Shown here: positions 58,820-64,000 of the stretch, one piece after another
Numbering within the stretch: the stretch's first letter is position 1
How the letters are laid out: each line of letters starts with the position of its first letter
Assembly: GCF_000340215.1 (NCBI RefSeq)
Contig: NW_006921536.1
Span: forward strand, 2,705,016 to 2,769,015
Direction of reading: 5' to 3'
From: Pseudocercospora fijiensis CIRAD86
Taxonomy: Eukaryota; Ascomycota; Dothideomycetes; Mycosphaerellales; Mycosphaerellaceae
DNA length: 64,000 nt
Notes under the pieces: generated by a model
Told to the model about the DNA's origin: nothing
Databases searched by the model: none
What the model saw: the letters and a program-made list of their open reading frames with translations, nothing else
Program-made: the position numbers and the translations under genes

Positions 58820-59865
58820 GAAGGTCGTAGAAAGATAACTCTAGTAAGTTGTTTGCTAAAGTTAACTAGATAGGCGTCCTTCTAGCTAGCTATACTCGAC
58901 CTAGGGCCTGTTTAGCAGAATTCGGCCCTACTTAGGACGACGGAGCGGCCTTAGGCATAATTACATGCTAGCGTCTAGTAAATAATGTCGCTCTTACCGT
59001 AAAGGAGCGGGTTAGTTAGTAGGGTAATGTATAGCCGTTATTGCTACCTATTGTCGACTACGTAGCTTAACCTTACCTACGCAGATAGACCTTTGCTTTC
59101 TAACTTCTACTTCTTCTTCTTCTTTATATTAACTATACTATATACCGGTATCCGCACTACGCGTATAACTAGCGAGTATCCGTACTATATACGTAACTAG
59201 CGAGTTCCCCTTTACGTAACTAGCGATAGTAAATACCTCTATCCCTAGCAATATACTAACTGTCTATATACTATAGCGGTAGTATTAATTATACCTCTTT
59301 ATTGCGAGTAGAAGTAGCTCTCTACTACGATTAACACTATTCCTTGCTAGTTCTACGACTTGCTACCGACAGAGCCGCTTAGAAATAGTCGAGGTCTATT
59401 AGTAGGTAATTTGTTTATTCCTTTAGTCTCTAATAGGCTTTACGAAAGCAACTCTCCTAGCGAGTAGGTTTAGGAATCAATCGTAGTCTTAGTATAGCTA
59501 TTCTATAGTAGCATTACTGTTAGGTAATTCCTAGACCCCGTAGTAGTTCGGGTTAGTTTAGTTTAGTTTGCTAAGCCGAAGATCTAGTTTAGTTTAGGTT
59601 GGTTTGCTAAGCAACTATAGGATTAGCTAGTTCGAACTATAGAATTTATCGGTTTCTAAGAAGTGTAAGAATGTCTACGTAACTCGAAGCAAGCCCTTTA
59701 TAAGATACGAGAGTATAGCCGGCAGCGTAGCCGGCATTTTTCAGTTGTAGGAAGGTACTTATATAACCCTAAATCTATAGACAATCAGCTAAGGGCACTA
59801 ACTAATTAAAAGCATATATACATACAAGCTATTATAGTTTAGTTTAGAAACTGCACTTATTAGGT
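58820..59865. other. RIP-mutated stretch without recognised gene
   Basis: It contains small repeats: gtaactagcgagt occurs three times (59165-59225), gttagtttagtttag and gtttagtttaggttgg lie near 59550-59610, and a copy of the agcgtagccggc motif lies at about 59721-59740. No frame was followed with confidence. Confidence 0.4.
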
Positions 59866-59869
59866 ATGA

Positions 59870-60440
59870 ATTTTATCCTTTCGCTCGCTATTTAATTCCC
59901 TAACTGCTCGGTAGAATGTTATTATCTAGATCTAGGTAGAACTTATCGATTTCCCTAGAAGCCCTCCTTAAGAAGTTCTAGCACTTTCTAACTAAACTAT
60001 TCTCGAATATTAAGTACTAGGATAGCTCCTCTCTCGGTATCGGTATAGTATATAAAAGAGCTATAAGGCAGCTCTATAGAACGTTCTACTAGTTACTCGC
60101 TATACTAAGGCCGAATGCTAGTTCGTTCCTTAGAACTCTTAGTTATTTAGGAGATATTAAGGATAGGGTAGGTAGTAACTTCGTATTGTATAAGGAGGTA
60201 GAGGCTACTATAGAGGAGTCCTTTAATCTATAGAAGATAGTAAAAGATATAGAGGCAGCTATAGGTCTAGGTACCTAGTTGAATTTCTAGTAGGTAGAGT
60301 ATAAGGATATTTAGAGGAAGTATTAGGTAGAGTTGCGAAGGCAGGTATATAATATAGTCTAGAAAACAGGGATAATGCCTATAACTATAAGTATTAGGCT
60401 CTTCAACCTTCCTTATTTTTCTCTGTTTTCTTTTTATAAA
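59870..60440 (+). pseudogene. Unidentified degraded helical frame
   Basis: About 180 codons with RIP-type stops only. The product reads as a helical protein with Leu/Lys/Gln-rich runs (ISLEALLKKFQHFLTKLFS; YKEVEATIEESFNLQKIVKD; LRRQVYNIVQ). No family is recognised. It lies upstream of the inverted agcgtagccggc repeats that border the H3-like pseudogene. Confidence 0.35.
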
Positions 60441-60499
60441 AATCTAAACTAATACAAATCAACCGGAATGTCTATCTTCTTTTAGTTCTTTAAAAACCC

Positions 60500-60553
60500 T
60501 AGTAGCGTAGCTAGCAGCGTAGCCGGCAGCGTAGCCGGTAGCGTAGCCGGCCT
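60500..60553 (+). repeat. Tandem agcgtagccggc repeat (plus orientation)
   Basis: About four copies of a 12-base unit (agcgtagccggc/t). The same array in opposite orientation lies at 61126-61172, within intron 1 of the H3-like pseudogene, and a shorter plus-orientation copy at 59721-59740. Confidence 0.9.
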
Positions 60554-60776
60554 TTTAACTCCTTAGTACTAATAGGATTTTCGAAGACTTCTATTCCGTA
60601 CGGCTAATAAAGTATACTATACTATATATATATGCTTAGAGAGTATTTAGAGCGCGGTATACAGCGCCGTATAACAGCGGCTTATTTCGTATATAGAAAA
60701 GCTTATAGATAATACTACGAATATCCTTCCTACTAGAATATCTATCCTACCTAGCACTATCTCGAATATAGATATT

Positions 60777-61452
60777 CTAGCCTTTTAGAATCTAATCGAG
60801 TGCTTTGAAATCCTTGTCTATAATCGTTATACGCTTCGCGTAGATAGCTATAAGGTTAACCGCTAAAATAGTATTAGTATAGTCCGAAAAGAGGTAGAAG
60901 AGAAACATATATTCGAAGATGCGAACTAGGTAGGCTTCTATAGCCTCTTAAAGGGCGCCTATCGCGGAGGCTTAGAAGCGAAGGTCTGTTCTATAATTCT
61001 AGGCAATTTTGCGAATAAGTCGTTAGAAAGGAGCTTTACGGATTAGGAGTTTAGAACTCTTCTAATGCTTTCGAATCTTACGGAGGGCTACGGCTAAAGA
61101 AGGATTAGTAAAAAGACAGTAAGAATGCCGGCTACGCTACTAGCTACGCTACCGGCTACGCTACCGGCTATAAATAGGACTTATTTCCTAGGCGCTATCG
61201 ACGCTTCGCACGATTATTGCTACTAGTAGTAGAAGCGCTAGTCGTCGTCTTACGTAGAGCCTTGCCCGCCGTTATCTTACGCGGAGCCTTACTCGCGACG
61301 CCCTTTCTAGTACTAGATCTAGCGGCAGTAGTAGCAGCCTTCTTACGTTAATGTACTATACTCGTTCTACTATTTCCGGTCTTATTACGACCCGTAGAAG
61401 TAGTAGGTCCCTTCTTGCGAGGCGTCGTAACTTAGTTAAGTAGACTCGGTAT
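60777..61452 (-). pseudogene. Histone H3-like pseudogene 1, two introns, long N-tail
   Basis: The minus strand encodes an H3 histone fold. Exon 1 (61452-61195) is a basic tail of about 85 residues, twice the usual H3 tail length, with RKGVASKAPRK like the H3 STGGKAPRK; it ends RQRPG-T. Exon 2 (61093-60911) gives VALRKIRKHQKSSKLLIRKAP, FQRLIRKIAQNYRTDLRFQ and ASAIGALQEAIEAYLV-RIFE, matching H3 REIRRYQKSTELLIRKLPF and DFKTDLRFQSSAIGALQEA. Exon 3 gives VNLIAIYAKRITI (H3 TNLCAIHAKRVTI). Intron 1 (61094-61194, 101 nt) and intron 2 (60863-60910, 48 nt) have TAG 3' ends and ctaat branch sites; both 5' sites read ATAAGT/ATATGT instead of GT, as RIP would leave. The start is ATA in place of ATG. Loop 1 has H3 rather than CENP-A length. 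It is non-functional now. Confidence 0.82.
61126..61172 (-). repeat. agcgtagccggc repeat array inside intron 1 of H3-like pseudogene
   Basis: Reverse complement of the array at 60500-60553. The two arrays form an inverted repeat around exons 2 and 3. Confidence 0.88.
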
Positions 61453-61980
61453 TATAAAAGTCGTCGAATTAAGGAAAAAAGTGCGTTACGAAGGTATACG
61501 AAAGCGCGCGCGGAGCGAGGGTATTACGGAGATAGTAGATATAGAGCGTAGAGGTATAGGTATCGATACGAAGGTTAAATATAGCGAGAGAGGTAGTATC
61601 GCGGTATCGCTAGGTAATAGAGTAAGCGTCGCGTAAGCCTATATTATAGTTACGTTAGAGCAAGGAAAGAAGGCAGGTACGGCTAAAAAAGGCAGATACG
61701 GCAAACTTTGAAATGTGGCCGGTACATGTAGCTAGTATAGTAATAGGCGAAAGCCTCCTTTTAATAAATAGCCGGCGTAATAATAGTATGCTACTATAGT
61801 ATAGATATTCTTTAGTAATGCCCTTACTAGCTATAGTAATCTTATAAGTAACCTAGGCTTATTGCTAGGAAATATAAGAAATATTAGGTAGGCTATACTA
61901 AACAAGCTAGTTATTTGGTAGGAAAAGGCCTACTACCGTCTCTATATACCGGCTACGAGTACCGGCTATCGCTCTAAATT
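61453..61980. other. Upstream region of H3-like pseudogene 1, no gene assigned
   Basis: A/G-rich, RIP-mutated. It contains TAGCCGG-type motifs at about 61706 (ggccggtacat), 61768 and 61945-61965. An intact CA/TG-bearing patch (tttgaaatgtggccggtacatg, about 61700-61722) stands out. A weak plus-strand frame near 61780-62080 is not convincing. Confidence 0.35.
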
Positions 61981-62694
61981 TAACTCCGCCCTATCTCGGA
62001 GGCTAAGGTACCGAGCGGAAACCCTATAGCTTATATTTACTCGGTTATCGCGGAGCGCTTATAGGTAAGGTATTAGAAAAGAGTATAAAAAGTACGAGAA
62101 TAGTATCCTAGGATATAGGTCGTAAGTAAATAAGAGTAGCACGCCTAGTTATTTATATAGTACGTTACTCTATACGACTAAGAGCCTATATTATCTCGTG
62201 CTTCGCTTATAAGACCTCGACTCTACTAATATACTATTATTCTCCTACTCGGCCGCTGTCTTAATTCTTCTTCGAGTTGCCGGACTTAGTACGTATCTAT
62301 AGCTATATAATAGCGCTACGTATTATAGAGAATCAACTCCGCCGTATCTCGAAGGCTAAGGTACCGAGCGGAAATCCTATAGCTTATGTTTACTCGGTTA
62401 TCGCGGAGCGATTATAGGTAAGGTATTAGAAAAGAGTATAAAAAGTACGAGAAGAGTATCCTAGGATATAGGTCGTAAGTGAATAAGAGTAGTACGCCTA
62501 GTTATTTATATAGTACGTTACTCTATATAACTAAGAGCCTATATTATCTTATGCTTCGCTTATAAGACCTCGACTCTACTGGTATACTATCGATCTCCTC
62601 CTCGGTCGCTAATACGCTATCTTAATTCTTCTTCGAGTTGCCGGACTTAGTGCGCATCTATAGCTATATAATAGCGCTACGTATTATAGAGAAT
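61981..62694. repeat. Tandem duplication, ~355-bp unit, two copies
   Basis: Copy 1 is about 61981-62332 and copy 2 about 62334-62694. Both start aactccgcc and end in a run containing gcgctacgtattatagagaat. Differences are mainly transitions, plus a small indel near 62238/62598. The duplication carries the end of the minus-strand frame described next. Confidence 0.9.
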
Positions 62695-62995
62695 TTCTCG
62701 TTAAAGTTTCTCTCTCGTAGGCTTACTATCTACCTCGTAGTATAGAGGATTAAAGTGCTAATACTAAAGAATCTCCTTATAGTTAGGATGCTAGGGCTCC
62801 TTAGGACCTTTGTGTTTTAGGTCTAAATAGAGACGTATTATAAACGTTCTATCGCCCTTTCGCTTACTATCCGCTAGGTCGCGATATACGAAGAAACTAA
62901 TCTAAATGTAGCTCGTCTCTATAATAGCCGGGTAAATATAGAGCGCTAGGTTTCTACTTCGTACCTTAGATTTAGGGACGGCGCGGAGATAAAAT
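62336..62995 (-). pseudogene. Unidentified minus-strand frame with coiled-coil-like segment
   Basis: The minus strand reads about 215 codons with RIP-type stops only. It has YRDLADSKRKGDRTFIIRLY and LDLKHKGPKEP near 62870-62790, EVDSKPTREK near 62720, then RQLEEELRQRISDRGGDRQ near 62650 and LQAKHKIIQALS near 62570. The last 115 codons lie in the tandem duplication and are repeated, with a small indel, in the copy at 61981-62332. I do not recognise the family. The consistent charged, protein-like sequence argues for a real former gene. Confidence 0.45.
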
Positions 62996-63060
62996 CAGAA
63001 ATATAGCCGGTACCTATAGCCGGTAAAAGGATGCGAAAATAGGCCTCCTCCTAGGTTAAT
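62996..63060. repeat. Paired tagccggta motifs 3' of H3-like pseudogene 2
   Basis: atagccggtacctatagccggta at about 63002-63024 is an imperfect repeat of the TAGCCGG motif family also seen around pseudogene 1. Confidence 0.7.
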
Positions 63061-63590
63061 CTAACGACTAAATACAATTTCCAACTAATCCGCTATAAAC
63101 CGACGCCGAATTTTAGCTAGAAGCTGTATATCTTTATTTTAAAGAGTAACCCGCTTCGTATAGATAGTAAGGAGGTTTAAAAGCTTAAGCTCGGTTATAA
63201 GAAATGCCTCCGTAGCTTCCTAAAGAGTACTAATCGCCTTAGCTATAAATCGTATACTAGACCGAAAATCTAATACAATTTCTCGGACGAGTCGCTAGAA
63301 GGGAGTCTTAGGGATTAAAAGCTCGGTCCCTCTTTTGTTTTAGAAAAGCCGGATCTAGCGAAGGGTAATAGTACCTAGTTTAAAGCGCCGCTTCTTTATC
63401 GTCGAGTCCTACCTTATTCCCTTTCTTTTAATAGAAAGATAACTTTTCTTCGCGATAGTCTTCGTCCGCCTACTCTTTTTAGCCTTCTCCTATCTACCTA
63501 TAGCCTTCTTATTTTTCGGTACTATTTTCCGAGGAACCCCCTTCCTTCGTATATACTACGGAGAGCCTTGCTCTTCCGATATCTCGTTCT
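63061..63590 (-). pseudogene. Histone H3-like pseudogene 2, intronless in the core, very divergent
   Basis: The minus strand reads one frame without intron. A basic tail of more than 50 residues (PKNKKAIG, KAKKSRRTKTIAKKS at about 63500-63441, compare H3 ARTKQTARKS) leads to RRFKLGTITLRQIRLFQ and ELLIPKTPFQRLVREIVLDF, then SSIRFIAKAISTLQEATEAF and IYTKRVTLQNKDIQLLAKIR. The order and spacing match the H3 fold (RPGTVALREIRRYQK, LLIRKLPFQRLVREIAQDF, FQSSAIGALQEASEAY, HAKRVTIMPKDIQLARRIR). There is one extra residue after the RLFQ segment, and FEDTN is replaced by ELKLLN. About 20 residues extend beyond the normal H3 end, to TAG at 63061. N-terminal limit approximate. It is only distantly related to pseudogene 1. 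Confidence 0.78.
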
Positions 63591-64000
63591 CGCTACGGTC
63601 TCCCTATACTTAGCTTGCTTTACCCTTACCCTTTAGCCTCTAAAGATATTTATCTACGCGTTTAGGCGACGAGGGTATATCGGTAGGACCTAGAAAATTA
63701 ATAAGTATATAATCGTAAAGAGACATTAATACTTCTTGCCTTCTAGAATAAATAGTCTTCTATTAAACCGCCTTAGTAGGTTATCGTTAGATTCGAATAA
63801 AGGATCGTAGCTTAAGGAAAGGGAGGTAGCCGGCTTAGGAAGGCCCGAAGAGCCGAATCCTTAAGGTATGTTTATCTTTAAGAATATAGGGAAAGGGAAG
63901 AAGGAGAGGAAGAGCGAATAGAGAATTAGAAATAGTCTATAGGTAAGCGGGGTCGGTTGCTATAGCAACTAGTCTATTTAGGTCCTAGGAATTCGAAATA
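63591..64000. other. RIP-mutated end of window, no gene assigned
   Basis: A/G-rich at the right end (gaaagggaagaaggagaggaagagcg near 63890-63917). Possibly the upstream region of H3-like pseudogene 2. A tagccggc motif recurs at about 63827. No frame or RNA gene could be supported. Confidence 0.35.

Noticed and set aside
60777..61452. CENP-A (centromeric H3) as the identity of pseudogene 1
   Set aside because: The long tail fits, but loop 1 has the short canonical H3 form (NYRTDLRFQASAIGALQEA) without the extra residues typical of CENP-A. Left as H3-like.

Overview
This window comes from a filamentous ascomycete (Pezizomycotina). It is almost entirely repeats that have been through repeat-induced point mutation (RIP). 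Across about 62 of 64 kb the dinucleotides CA and TG are nearly absent and TA is in large excess, while CG is retained. Old reading frames can be followed for hundreds of codons, interrupted almost only by TAG or TAA where CAG, CAA or TGG would stand, and with His to Tyr changes (CAC/CAT to TAC/TAT). This is C-to-T change in CpA context on both strands. Long ATG-initiated ORFs therefore hardly exist here, and the real content is read as pseudogenes. Assembly gaps lie at 15564-15922 and 51512-51611.

Layout. (1) About 1-10130: a RIP-degraded Helitron with a Rep-PIF1 helicase gene, an unidentified frame upstream and three downstream, ending in a 3' hairpin plus CTAG at 10130. (2) 10131-11206: tandem and dispersed short repeats. 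(3) 11207-34376: a composite Ty3/Gypsy block flanked by CTACT, built as LTR / short non-autonomous interior / LTR / large gag-pol interior / LTR. The large interior has, after pol, a very long extra reading frame of unknown function (about 1,670 codons) that runs to the polypurine tract. It also holds a TIR element at 21.1-22.1 kb. A second Gypsy element (C, 23924-30673, target duplication CCTAT) sits inside the extra frame and carries three blocks of TTAGGG telomere-type repeat. (4) 34382-45730: remnants of an older Gypsy element (E) whose gag is split by element D (35864-42985, duplication AGCAT). (5) 45731-52969: element F, a sister copy of D, duplication GTAGA. (6) 52975 to about 54200: an island without RIP, holding the only clearly intact gene, a small GRF-type zinc-finger protein. 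(7) About 54.2-58.5 kb: a degraded multicopy-type gene resembling DUF6589 proteins, then microsatellites. (8) 58.8-64 kb: a degraded region with two divergent histone H3-like pseudogenes on the minus strand, a 0.35-kb tandem duplication, scattered TAGCCGG-type repeats and unidentified frames.

The nesting gives an order: E is the oldest, the composite block and D entered it later, C entered the composite, and F entered at the border between E-side sequence and unique DNA. In three cases (C in the extra frame, D in E gag, and the target duplications) removing the inserted element restores one reading frame, which supports both the boundaries and the reality of the interrupted frames.

Functionally, none of the transposon genes looks able to make protein. 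The likely expressed gene is the GRF protein at 53409-53798. The items most worth follow-up are the extra frame downstream of pol, the H3-like pseudogenes, and the internal telomere-type repeats.
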